The notes under the pieces were generated by a model. The model saw only the letters and a list, made by a program, of their open reading frames with translations, was not told the origin of the DNA and made no database searches. The position numbers and the translations under genes are program-made. Positions 7,004 through 14,698 of a stretch of DNA of 16,236 nt are shown here, piece after piece. Numbering within the stretch: position 1 is the stretch's first letter; each line of letters opens with the position of its first letter. The DNA is from Clostridiales bacterium (lineage in GTDB: Bacteria; Bacillota; Clostridia; Peptostreptococcales; BM714): the NCBI GenBank assembly GCA_002869095.1, contig PKTO01000236.1, positions 1 to 16,236 of the forward strand, written 5' to 3'.

Positions 7004-7037
7004 AAAAGACCTGCAATAACTTAGATTGCAGGTCTTT
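7002..7037. terminator. Bidirectional intrinsic terminator between TetR-A and module B
   Basis: A perfect 12-bp stem, AAAGACCTGCAA (7005-7016) and TTGCAGGTCTTT (7026-7037), with a 9-base loop, lies between two convergent units. On the minus strand it is followed by a run of six T residues (7002-7007), making it a good terminator for module B. On the plus strand it closes the TetR gene with a weaker U-tract. Confidence 0.85.
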
Positions 7038-7093
7038 GTAATGCTTGCAAAAATATGTTTTTATGTTAAAACATGAAGCAAATGTATTAATAA

Positions 7094-7127
7094 TCCCAAT
7101 TGGGAAATTTGTATCTTAATGCATTAA
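7094..7127. repeat. Two short perfect palindromes in the convergent intergenic gap
   Basis: TCCCAATTGGGA (7094-7105) and TTAATGCATTAA (7116-7127) are both perfect 12-bp palindromes within the gap after the module B activator. Their role is unknown; in AT-rich DNA such short palindromes can occur by chance. Confidence 0.35.
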
Positions 7128-7185
7128 TATGCCAGAAAAGCTCTAGTTGTCCGTGCATGGCACACGTTTTAAGGACTTGCCCGAT

Positions 7186-7989
7186 TTATTTTTTCCTCTT
7201 GTATTTTTCCATCGCGCAAATCGCCGCCCCAAGCGCTCCTGTGTTTTGGGGGTTTTTTATTGCGTTAACATTCTTTTTGAGCAGCTGCTCGAAGGCGGCC
7301 TTTACACCCACATTGTTGGCCACTCCTCCTGAAAATACTATCGGCTCGGCAAACATCACTCTTCCGGCTTTGCCCATGGCTATGATTCTTTTGGCTATCG
7401 AAAGATTCATGCCCATTGAAATGTCCTCTTTCTTTATCCCCTCCGAAAGGAAGGATATTATTTCAGACTCTGCAAAGATTGTGCACATGCTGCTTATTAC
7501 GCAAGGATTCTCGGATTCAAGCGAGAGGGGTCCCAGCTCCTCCATCGTCACTCCCAGAAGGCGATTTGTCAGAACCTCGAAAAACCTTCCGGTTCCCGCG
7601 GCGCACTTGTCATTCATTTCAAATTTTGTAATTATTCCGTTTTGGTCCAGCTCAATCACCTTGCTGTCCTGCCCGCCTATGTCGATTATGGTCCGCGTTC
7701 CCGGATACAGCTCCACTGTGCCTTTTCCATGGCATACTATCTCGGGCACCACGTCATCGGCCGCTGAAAACGACCGCCTTCCATAGCCCGTTGCTACAAT
7801 GTAGTCTATCGAATCTCTTTCCAGTCCCGCCTTTTGCAGTGCGCTCTCGAGAACCTGCCTGCCGCTCTCGTCCCTGTCGAAGCTTGTGAATTGAAGAGCG
7901 AAAGAAAGAATCTCGCGTTTTTCATCCATAAGCAATGCCTTTGACGTTGTCGATCCTATGTCCACCCCTGCAAAAATCCTCTCCTTCAT
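7186..7989 (-). CDS. ATP-dependent activator of the dehydratase/reductase (HgdC/HadI/FldI-type ASKHA ATPase), module B
   Basis: Second activator, 267 aa, aligning without gaps to the module A copy for about 260 residues. Motifs are GVDIGSTTSK (8-17), IDIGGQDSK (102-110), cluster cysteines C129 (KCAAGTGRF) and C169 (MCTIFAESE), and FSGGVANN. By hand count residues 77-239 differ at only 7 of 163 positions from the module A copy, whereas residues 1-76 differ at 26. The start has GGGAGTG six bases upstream. It is the last gene of module B, 56 bases after the broken TetR gene, and is followed by the bidirectional terminator. It should energise the module B heterodimer, and may be interchangeable with the module A activator. 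Confidence 0.93.
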   Translation of the reverse strand: MKERIFAGVDIGSTTSKALLMDEKREILSFALQFTSFDRDESGRQVLESALQKAGLERDSIDYIVATGYGRRSFSAADDVVPEIVCHGKGTVELYPGTRTIIDIGGQDSKVIELDQNGIITKFEMNDKCAAGTGRFFEVLTNRLLGVTMEELGPLSLESENPCVISSMCTIFAESEIISFLSEGIKKEDISMGMNLSIAKRIIAMGKAGRVMFAEPIVFSGGVANNVGVKAAFEQLLKKNVNAIKNPQNTGALGAAICAMEKYKRKK

Positions 7990-8045
7990 TTCTACACTCC
8001 CAGTCCTTTTTTATCCTTGTCTTTTTTCAATCTTCAAAATGCCTC

Positions 8046-8627
8046 TCATCGGCATAGGAGGCCCTCTATGCAGAACCTTACATATGCTTTGAATTCCTCT
8101 TTGTCCAGGTCAACCCTGTTTCGGACCTTTTCTACTATAAGGCCGTTGAGAAAAACCTCAAACACGTATATTGCCATCTTGTTCTTCTTGACAAATTCAC
8201 TGCCGAAAAACGCTTCCATGGTGATGCCCACACCCCTGTAAAGCTTGAGCAGGTCCGGGTCGTCCCTGAATTTTGTCCCGTCGACATTGAACATAAGTAT
8301 GTATATGTCCTTGTGGGCAATTGCAAAATCAAAGACTTCATCGGCGATTATCTCAAATATGTCCTCTGCTTTCCTTGTGCCTGGACCTTTTACAATCTAC
8401 TGCAGCCTTCGATCTATATCCCTGTTCATTATTGTGAAGCCCTTTATCATTATTTCCTTTGTTATTGCATCTATGTTCTCGACATGCCTGTAAAGCATCA
8501 TTGGAGACACCTTCAGGGCAGCGGAAATTTTTCTGGCCGACATTGCCTCGGGCCCGTCCGCATCGATGAGTTCCCATGCCTTTTCAACTATCATTTCTTT
8601 GTTCAATAGAATTCTCTCTCTCGCCAT
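8046..8627 (-). pseudogene. TetR/AcrR-family regulator (TetR-B) interrupted by an in-frame TAG
   Basis: A 194-codon reading frame that would encode a TetR-family protein of normal length but has an in-frame TAG at 8397-8399, codon 77. The N-terminal part (76 aa) holds a complete helix-turn-helix region (about 29-48, with SARKISAALKVSPMMLYRHV). The C-terminal ligand part continues in the same frame after the TAG (IVKGPGTRKAEDIFEI...) to a TGA, with no frameshift. TAG is the normal stop of several intact neighbours (flavoproteins A and B, large subunit B, serine dehydratase beta), so recoding is unlikely and a nonsense mutation or sequencing error is favoured. A 76-aa DNA-binding fragment might still be made, but without a dimerisation domain. 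It was probably the local regulator of module B. Confidence 0.8.
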
Positions 8628-8652
8628 TTTTATTCCATCCCTCTTTCATATA

Positions 8653-8689
8653 GCGTGCCGGCCAAAGTATTGAGCCAGGACCGGCACGC
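8653..8689. repeat. GC-rich inverted repeat between the VOC gene and TetR-B
   Basis: GCGTGCCGG (8653-8661) and CCGGCACGC (8681-8689) form a perfect 9-bp stem around a 19-base loop, in the 72-base gap between two genes of module B. No U-tract follows on either strand. It could be a partial terminator or RNA-processing hairpin that lowers expression of the distal genes, or a protein-binding site. Confidence 0.5.
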
Positions 8690-8699
8690 CTGTTGCAGG

Positions 8700-9620
8700 C
8701 TACACTCTCTGATACAGTTCGTGCTTAACCTTGTCCGGCCCTTCGACCATCACAGTCCTTATTTTACCTACTGTCGGAACTTCTGTCTCAAGAAGATCGG
8801 ACAAGAGCCTGTTGCCATTTTTCTTTACTTTTTCCAAGGCTTCGCCGATATTCTCTACTTCATAAGCTACCGAAAACATTCCTATGTCCGTCGGTCCCGA
8901 CGTTTCGTTTACGTTTGTCCCCTTGAGCCCGCAGTCTATGAACTCGGGAACGGGAGCCTTGGATCCCGGCTTGAATGCCATTGAAATTCTCGGAGAGCAT
9001 CCTTCCGGTATTCCCAATATGCTGTTGACCAGTCCGTCCGGCATTGTCTTGTCGAAGACTATCTTGTATCCGAGAACATCGCTGTAAAACTTGTTGGCCT
9101 CCTCAATATTCTCCGTGAAATGCGCATTGGTTGTCACAAGTCCGAAGTCTCCCTCTACCGGCACGGTTCCGCTTTGCATGAAGGCGTTGCGCACCTTGTC
9201 GGGAGTAATCATAACCACTTCTTTTACTGTCACATCCGTCCATGGAGCCTTGTATGTCTTGGGAGGATTGATGAAGTCATACTCGCCTTTAAGTATATCA
9301 TATGACCTGTCCATGTCCGCAACACGAAATCCTATGTCGTAGAGCCCGTAATTGAAGTTGTCCGATCCGTCGGGTCGAATGTAGTCTTTCGACTTTGGAG
9401 TGAATTCAACCAGCTCCACAAGCGTTGGCCTGTCTCCCTTCTGCAGGAATACGGCTCTTGCCTTCGTCCCTTCTGGAAGCTTCCACAGATCTCTGAGCAC
9501 TGTCTCGGGCAAAGTCTGTTCACCTACCACTTCCATTGCCATTTTGTCCCTGTAGAATCTTATGCTCTCGTCCATGTCGGCAACACTTACAAGTATTCTG
9601 TCCAATCCGTTCACAATCAT
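8700..9620 (-). CDS. Two-domain VOC (glyoxalase/dioxygenase-fold) protein
   Basis: Protein of 306 aa with two vicinal-oxygen-chelate domains, at about residues 1-145 and 150-306. The repeated pattern is strand, then D..ESIRFY / NIEEANKFY, then strand, as in LVSVADMDESIRFYRDKM and HFTENIEEANKFYSDVLGY. The ATG at 9620 was chosen because AGGAGGG lies about six bases upstream, overlapping the stop of the large-subunit gene; the longer in-frame reading to 9818 would overlap that gene by far. Histidines usually ligating the metal at the start of each VOC module are not obvious (DRILVSV, DIGFRV), so metal-dependent catalysis is uncertain. It occurs only in module B and could be an epimerase, lyase or ligand-binding protein acting on the module's substrate or product. 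Confidence 0.78.
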   Translation of the reverse strand: MIVNGLDRILVSVADMDESIRFYRDKMAMEVVGEQTLPETVLRDLWKLPEGTKARAVFLQKGDRPTLVELVEFTPKSKDYIRPDGSDNFNYGLYDIGFRVADMDRSYDILKGEYDFINPPKTYKAPWTDVTVKEVVMITPDKVRNAFMQSGTVPVEGDFGLVTTNAHFTENIEEANKFYSDVLGYKIVFDKTMPDGLVNSILGIPEGCSPRISMAFKPGSKAPVPEFIDCGLKGTNVNETSGPTDIGMFSVAYEVENIGEALEKVKKNGNRLLSDLLETEVPTVGKIRTVMVEGPDKVKHELYQRV

Positions 9621-9631
9621 TTTTAGCCCTC

Positions 9632-11071
9632 CTATTTGCCCATTTCTTTCATTTTTTTGTTCATCTTGGCCACCTGGCAAATGCTTTCTATTCTTGTTCT
9701 GAGGCCTTCGGCGCTGTAGTCCCTGTCTTCCCAGAAATCCGCCTCCATGTAAAAATGCGGAACGCCTGTCTTTTCCTCTACGTACATGGTTCCCATCTTC
9801 TGGTGGGCTCCAAGCCATCGGTCGAAGTCGAAGAATCCCATCAGCATGGCATCGGGCTTGAAGGTTTCGACCTTGTCAACCCAGGTTTCGAATTCATAGC
9901 CCATGTTTCCCCCGGCAGCCGACCTCAGCCACTGCTCCGCGACTATTCTATAGGGATCGTCCTTGTACTTCATGGGTTTCATCATGGCCTTCTTTGTAAC
10001 TACTGAAATCAGGCTGAAGCCGAGAGCCACTCCGTTTTCACGGAATATGGTGTCGACCCATGGAACACAGTAGGGGGTAAAGTAAACTCCAACCCTTGGA
10101 GCACCCTTCTCGAGTATTCCAACTCCGTTCTTGATGTCAGCCTTGACTTCCTTGATAAGGATGTCGACCGCGCCTTCCATGTGCTTGAGGCCTGTGTTGT
10201 AAGGCATTGAAAGGGGAGACCCCAGTATGGACAATACATTTCCGCCTATTGGGAAGGGATCGGCCTTCATGCACATGCTGTTTAGCTGGGCTATTTTCAT
10301 TGCATACTGCCTTGTGGCCGTAGACGCGGCCTTGAGCGATTCGGGCGTGACCTTGAAGCCTACCGTCTCTTCTACAACCCTTACGCTGTGGTTGAGCTGG
10401 TCTGCAAGATAGTCTATGCGCTCCTCGTTGTCGCTGTCGCAGTCTCCCCAGTAGGTGTCGTGGGGTATTCTTGTGATTTCGACATTCCAGTCGTCGTCGA
10501 AGTAGCAATTGATGAACTCGTCCGTCTTTGGCCCCTCGTCGCAGTTGAGCCCCCATGTCCAGATGATGTCCGGGGAAGGGATTACATCCTGCATCTTGGC
10601 CGTAATCCTTGTCTTGTTAAGCGCGCAATGCCGGCAGCCGTAAGACATGCCGTTCTGCTCGGCATTCTCGAGGAAGGGGTCAAGCTTGTGGAAAAAGGCG
10701 TTTAGGACCTTTGCCAGGAATATGTCGGGGAAGCCAACATATACGCGGTCCCCTCCGCTCACTTTTATTGCCATGTAGTTTGACAGTATTGCGGGCAGGA
10801 TTCCGTAGACCACCTTTACTCCGTCCTTTTTATAGTCTTTGGCTTTTGTAAGGTCTATTGCCTCCCTTATGACGGCTCCGACTATTTTCCTTACTCCAAG
10901 AAATTTGACGTCCCAGTTGTCCGGAATGTATTCCTCCATTGCGTAGCGAATGTCTTCTTCGGCAAGTCCCAGAATTTGTGAGGCTTTTATCCATTCCTCG
11001 GTTGCCGTTTCCAGTTCCTCCGGCTCGAAGGCGACAAACTCCAGAAATTCCCTGTATGTATTCTTATTCAT
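9632..11071 (-). CDS. 2-hydroxyacyl-CoA dehydratase / benzoyl-CoA reductase-type large subunit, module B
   Basis: Paralog of the module A large subunit, 479 aa from the ATG at 11071. That start is preferred because the protein then begins MNKNTYREFLEF in register with MNRDVCVEYLKY of module A; an ATG two codons upstream at 11077 abuts the GGAGGGAGG ribosome site and is the alternative. Conserved candidate cluster cysteines occupy the same residues as in module A: C146 and C149 (YGCRHCALNK) and C177 (LNCDEGPK). FFDFDRWLGAHQKM and the C-terminal DFWEDRDYSAEGLRTRIESICQ block are shared. Overall divergence from the A copy is much larger than for the activators, suggesting different substrates. 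It follows the small-subunit gene with a gap of about 15 bases. Confidence 0.85.
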   Translation of the reverse strand: MNKNTYREFLEFVAFEPEELETATEEWIKASQILGLAEEDIRYAMEEYIPDNWDVKFLGVRKIVGAVIREAIDLTKAKDYKKDGVKVVYGILPAILSNYMAIKVSGGDRVYVGFPDIFLAKVLNAFFHKLDPFLENAEQNGMSYGCRHCALNKTRITAKMQDVIPSPDIIWTWGLNCDEGPKTDEFINCYFDDDWNVEITRIPHDTYWGDCDSDNEERIDYLADQLNHSVRVVEETVGFKVTPESLKAASTATRQYAMKIAQLNSMCMKADPFPIGGNVLSILGSPLSMPYNTGLKHMEGAVDILIKEVKADIKNGVGILEKGAPRVGVYFTPYCVPWVDTIFRENGVALGFSLISVVTKKAMMKPMKYKDDPYRIVAEQWLRSAAGGNMGYEFETWVDKVETFKPDAMLMGFFDFDRWLGAHQKMGTMYVEEKTGVPHFYMEADFWEDRDYSAEGLRTRIESICQVAKMNKKMKEMGK

Positions 11072-11086
11072 GTCCATCCTCCCTCC

Positions 11087-12232
11087 TTATTTTATTGAAT
11101 GAATGAAGCTTTCGATTCTTGTTTCAAGCGGTCCCATCGATTCTCTCGAGTATTCGTAGGAAGACTCCATTTTCATGAAGGGAACATCCATTTCTCCAAG
11201 CCATTTGGCCAGGCATGCGGCCTCCATGTCGTAGATTTCGTCGAATGCAAGCTGGTACCATATGACACCGTCGATCCTGTATTCCTCGATCAGTTTCTTC
11301 ATATGCTCGAAACGGTCCTTCCAGGCCGGCTGGAATATGTTTGGCGGGAATTTGGTAAGGTAGTTTCTCTTTCCTATGTTTTCGACAAGATTTCCTTCAG
11401 TGGAAATTTGCCATTTAAAGGGTCTTATTCCCTCGTCCATCATTTCGGATACGACCATTGCGCCGCTGTCTTCGGCTATCCTTATTACCGCATAGTCTCC
11501 GATTGCCACCGCATGGCCGGCGATAAGTATTCTTGGGGCTCCCTGCACGTATCTCCCTTGGCCATTCTTCACCTCTGCATATACAGCCTCTACGCTCTCT
11601 GCGGCCTTGTCGGGCTCCATGTGGAATGTGCAGTGGTTCAGGCGCATGAATTCATATCCGGTTACAGGCGGATTGTCTCCCTTTCGAAGCTCGTTAATTT
11701 TTTCGAGACCCTTGTTGATCCGGTTGGACAATTTTATCTGGTCGAGCAATTTTTCGTCGGTTACTTTTTCTACTGTCAATTCCTCGAGGCTTGTCTTGAA
11801 CTTTTCGAGCGCCCTGTAGTAGTATTGCTGCGAAAGTGTCTTTTTCCAGTCCGAAGGGACACCCAGCTTGTAGACAGGCAGCTTCTGGTACTCCATAAGC
11901 TCCGAAACGCGTCCGACCTGACAGTCGGTTTCCTGGAAAGCTATCATGTCCGCGAATGGGGTTACAGGGTCAAGTCCAAGCATGTTGTAGCCTGCCAGAG
12001 ACCTTGCAAGCGGATTCATGAAACGCAGAAGATATGCCAGCGGAGATTCCGGAGGCTCCGGTTCTCCTCCCCTGCACATGAGATAGGGCTTGGCCCCCGC
12101 CGCATAGATGAGTTCCTCGGGAACAAAGTTTCCGGTATGCTCGACTATCTTCACACCGCCGTCTTTTGCCTCTCTCAGCTCTGTAGGCCTGTTGCGTGAT
12201 ACATTGGTCAGTTCCTTGATCCAATTGCTCAT
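11087..12232 (-). CDS. 2-hydroxyacyl-CoA dehydratase / benzoyl-CoA reductase-type small subunit, module B
   Basis: Paralog of the module A small subunit, 381 aa from the ATG at 12232. This start has AAAGGAGGT six bases upstream and lies 4 bases after the flavoprotein stop; the in-frame ATG at 12265 would overlap that gene and has no ribosome site. Shared features are FVPEELIYAAGAKPYLMCRGG (C53), ETDCQVGRVSE (C104), and the C-terminal MESSYEYSRESMGPLETRIESF. The third cysteine is at 340 (DMEAACLAK), two residues later than C338 of module A (DMECTILAK) in an ungapped alignment, which may affect cluster ligation. It forms the catalytic heterodimer with the next gene product. Confidence 0.87.
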   Translation of the reverse strand: MSNWIKELTNVSRNRPTELREAKDGGVKIVEHTGNFVPEELIYAAGAKPYLMCRGGEPEPPESPLAYLLRFMNPLARSLAGYNMLGLDPVTPFADMIAFQETDCQVGRVSELMEYQKLPVYKLGVPSDWKKTLSQQYYYRALEKFKTSLEELTVEKVTDEKLLDQIKLSNRINKGLEKINELRKGDNPPVTGYEFMRLNHCTFHMEPDKAAESVEAVYAEVKNGQGRYVQGAPRILIAGHAVAIGDYAVIRIAEDSGAMVVSEMMDEGIRPFKWQISTEGNLVENIGKRNYLTKFPPNIFQPAWKDRFEHMKKLIEEYRIDGVIWYQLAFDEIYDMEAACLAKWLGEMDVPFMKMESSYEYSRESMGPLETRIESFIHSIK

Positions 12233-12236
12233 GATT

Positions 12237-13655
12237 CTACCTCCTTTTTTTGTTGAGTTTTGCACTTCTGTGAAAAGCTTTTCCCAAACCGTTTTTTGAG
12301 GCTTCCATTATGCACTCCGAAAGCGTTGGATGGGCATGTATTGTATTTGAAAGTTCTTCCATGCTTACTCTATTTTTGACTGCAAGAGCCAATTCGCCGA
12401 TAAGTATGGATGCTTCGGCTCCCACTATCTGGGCGCCGATTATTGTCTTGTCCGACTTGTCGGCCACAATCTTCACACCTCCCTCAATCTCCTGCATTGT
12501 GTTTGCCTTCTCATTTGCAAGAAATGGCAGGAATCCAACCATAGTCTCGATTCCTCTCTCCCCGGCTTCGGACACCGAGAGTCCTACTGCGGCTATTTCA
12601 GGCTTTGAGAATATTGCCCACGGCACTACATCATAGTCCATTACCGTATCCATCCCGGCAATTGCTTCAGCAGCTACAACACCCTCCCTCTGCGCCTTGT
12701 GGGAAAGCTGCGGACCCCTGACTATATCTCCCACTGCGTATACATTCCCGACCGAAGTCCTCATGTGGCCGTCAACCTTGATTCTTCCCTTTTCCATTTC
12801 AAGCCCAAGGGTTTCTATTCCAAGCGAATCGGTGTTGAGCTTTCTCCCTATTGAAATGAGAGCCATATCGGCTTTTATACAGTCTCCGCTGTCCAGCTCG
12901 GCTGAAATACCATCCCCTTCCGCCACGAGACTCGAGATTCCCGTGCCTGTGATTACCCTTATTCCTTTCTTTTCGAGCACCTGCTCAACTATCAGTGACA
13001 TTTCTTCATCCCTAAGCGTTGCAGCTATGTTTGGAAGCATTTCCACCATAGTCACATCCACTTCGAGCGACGCCATGAATACTGCAAATTCTATACCTAT
13101 GGCCCCTCCGCCTACAACAAGCGCCGACTTTGGAAGCTCCTTCAACTCCAACATGTCATCGCTTGTCACTATAGACTTGTGGTCTATGTTAAAGGCTGGT
13201 ATTTCTGCCGGTTCCGAACCTGCCGCAAGGACTATGGACTCTCCGTAGAGCCTTATTGTTCCTTCATTTGTTTCAACCTCTACAATATGGTTGTCTATGC
13301 ATCTGCCTTCGCCTTGAATGATTTCGATGCCGCGAGACTTCAAAATAAAATTCTGGAGTCCAAACCTTATGTTCTTTACTAATGAATTCTTTTTTTTAAC
13401 TATCGCCTTCAAGTCGAAGGTTACGTTTTCGGCACTCACACCAAATTTTTTGCAATTCTTCATTGAGCTGTATGTATCTGCAGATTTTAGAAGAGACTTC
13501 GCCGTAATGCATCCCCTGTTGATGCATGTGCCTCCTATGCCATCTTTATTTCTCTTTTCAATGATTACAGACTTTTTGCCCAGGTCTGCTGAGCGTATGG
13601 CCGCCGCACATCCTCCGGAGCCTCCTCCTATCGAAATCACATCATATTTTTCCAT
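12237..13655 (-). CDS. Dihydrolipoamide-dehydrogenase-like FAD/NAD disulfide oxidoreductase, module B
   Basis: Paralog of the module A flavoprotein, 472 aa from the ATG at 13655, which lies seven bases after GGGAGG; the adjacent ATG at 13658 is possible. The FAD motif GGGSGG is at 10-15, redox cysteines C44/C49 are in GTCINRGCITAK, the NAD-binding motif is GGGAIG, the second FAD motif YAVGDI, and the catalytic pair H442/E447 is in HAHPTLSE. The proline that normally follows the second redox cysteine (CIP) is threonine here. The C-terminus ends in a basic tail (KLNKKRR) absent from copy A. It lies between the methyltransferase and the dehydratase subunits, again with no E1/E2 partner, so it is unlikely to be the housekeeping lipoamide dehydrogenase. 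Confidence 0.9.
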   Translation of the reverse strand: MEKYDVISIGGGSGGCAAAIRSADLGKKSVIIEKRNKDGIGGTCINRGCITAKSLLKSADTYSSMKNCKKFGVSAENVTFDLKAIVKKKNSLVKNIRFGLQNFILKSRGIEIIQGEGRCIDNHIVEVETNEGTIRLYGESIVLAAGSEPAEIPAFNIDHKSIVTSDDMLELKELPKSALVVGGGAIGIEFAVFMASLEVDVTMVEMLPNIAATLRDEEMSLIVEQVLEKKGIRVITGTGISSLVAEGDGISAELDSGDCIKADMALISIGRKLNTDSLGIETLGLEMEKGRIKVDGHMRTSVGNVYAVGDIVRGPQLSHKAQREGVVAAEAIAGMDTVMDYDVVPWAIFSKPEIAAVGLSVSEAGERGIETMVGFLPFLANEKANTMQEIEGGVKIVADKSDKTIIGAQIVGAEASILIGELALAVKNRVSMEELSNTIHAHPTLSECIMEASKNGLGKAFHRSAKLNKKRR

Positions 13656-13674
13656 CATTGGACCTCCCTGCGTA

Positions 13675-14430
13675 TTATTTCTCAAATATAAGCTGCGTAT
13701 ATCCCATCCTCGCCGTCTTAAAAAACATCTTTAAATCGCCTTCTTCAGCAGTCTCGCCACAGCCCATTTCAGCCGGCGTCTTTTTAAGTATGGCGTCCAT
13801 CGAATAATTTTTCGCCTTGCTTGACTTTCTAAGATGAATAGCCATCCTTAGCAGCTCCTTCGAGCAGTCGCGGGAATGAATGCGCCTTAATCCGCTTGCT
13901 TTGAATATTTCCTCGTACAAGTCATCATTCCCCATACCTCTGAAGCATGGAACAGGCATCTTCTTCTGCAACTTTTTATCCACTTCGCCTCTTATTGCAA
14001 AGTCGTTCAGAACCAGCTTTCCCCCGGGCTTTAGGACCCTCGAATATTCGCTTGCGGCTTTCTCCTTGTCATCAAGAAGCGAGAATGCCGCCTCGCTCAA
14101 TATGAAATCGAATTCACCGTCCGGCAAATCCAGATTCGTCGCATCCCCAGTCATGTAAATGACCTCGCCGGATCCCGCCGTCCTTCCCGCCATTCTCCCT
14201 CTTGCTGTCTCAACATGCTTTTCATTCAAATCGACACCCACAAATCTGCATCCAAACTCATTAGAAAGTTCAAGAGCCGCTTCGCCGAATCCGCAGCCAA
14301 CCTCAAGCACCTTGGCGTACTCGATGTTTTCTATTCCTCCGAGCCTAAGGCCTTGTCGCGCCAATTCCAATCTATTGGGGCGAGCCTGAAATATCTCTAT
14401 CAGGGTGTTGCCGTATTCTTTCTTTTCCAT
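13675..14430 (-). CDS. SAM-dependent methyltransferase, module B copy
   Basis: Complete 251-aa class I SAM methyltransferase. Motif I VLEVGCGFGE is at 41-50, the ribose-binding acid is D67 in GVDLNE, and FDFILSEAAFSLL at about 108-119 matches the module A paralog. RVLKPGGKLVLNDF is the usual post-motif strand. The C-terminal third holds several cysteines, including EMGCGETAEEG, and has no assigned role. It lies 24 bases after the zinc-ribbon gene and 19 bases before the flavoprotein start; the ribosome site AAAGGCGG is imperfect. The family resembles the one databases call DVU_1556 (from memory). The acceptor is unknown; candidates are a small metabolite, a thiol or one of the module proteins. 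Confidence 0.87.
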   Translation of the reverse strand: MEKKEYGNTLIEIFQARPNRLELARQGLRLGGIENIEYAKVLEVGCGFGEAALELSNEFGCRFVGVDLNEKHVETARGRMAGRTAGSGEVIYMTGDATNLDLPDGEFDFILSEAAFSLLDDKEKAASEYSRVLKPGGKLVLNDFAIRGEVDKKLQKKMPVPCFRGMGNDDLYEEIFKASGLRRIHSRDCSKELLRMAIHLRKSSKAKNYSMDAILKKTPAEMGCGETAEEGDLKMFFKTARMGYTQLIFEK

Positions 14431-14454
14431 TTCCGATGCCGCCTTTCATGCTCA

Positions 14455-14643
14455 CTATTTAGCTTCGAGCATTTGCTCCGCATCATTCAATTCGGTGACA
14501 ACAAGCTCTTCGTCAAGAAATTCCGCTCCGCATGACGGACATCTGAGCCCTTCCGCTTCCGGCAAATCCATTCCATTGTAGGTGATTGCTATGTCGTCAG
14601 CCTCTTCCATTTCAACTCCGCATTTATTGCAAACCCATGCCAT
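14455..14643 (-). CDS. Small zinc-ribbon / redox protein, module B
   Basis: Acidic 62-aa protein with two CxxCG knuckles, C5/C8 (VCNKCG) and C35/C38 (RCPSCG), joined by a short strand-turn segment and followed by the tail ELNDAEQMLEAK. It is collinear with the module A copy but retains all four cysteines, so it can bind zinc or iron as a rubredoxin-like or YgiT-like knuckle pair. No helix-turn-helix domain is attached, unlike MqsA-type antitoxins. The ribosome site is GGAGGC about eight bases upstream. It follows the DUF4258-like gene after 55 bases. Likely a redox or metal-handling partner in the module; unproven. Confidence 0.82.
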   Translation of the reverse strand: MAWVCNKCGVEMEEADDIAITYNGMDLPEAEGLRCPSCGAEFLDEELVVTELNDAEQMLEAK

Positions 14644-14698
14644 TTTTCATGCCTCCAATCCTAATATTCGTCTATTTGCATCCATATCGCCATTGCTG

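Noticed and set aside
7100..7786. Plus-strand open frame of 228 codons opposite the module B activator
   Set aside because: A similar frame appears opposite the module A activator, as expected from two conserved genes with shared codon use; it has no ribosome site or recognisable domain and starts within the intergenic gap.
8046..8627. Pyrrolysine or other recoding at the TAG in TetR-B
   Set aside because: TAG is the ordinary stop of several intact genes here, and a regulator is not a known pyrrolysine protein; kept only as something to exclude.
8700..9818. Longer VOC reading from 9818 as an N-terminally extended protein
   Set aside because: The extra 66 residues overlap the large-subunit gene in another frame and look non-protein-like; a good ribosome site precedes 9620.
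11099..12199. Long plus-strand open frame (366 codons) opposite the module B small-subunit gene
   Set aside because: The minus-strand frame encodes a clear dehydratase subunit with a good ribosome site; the opposite frame shows no recognisable domain and is the mirror effect of codon bias.
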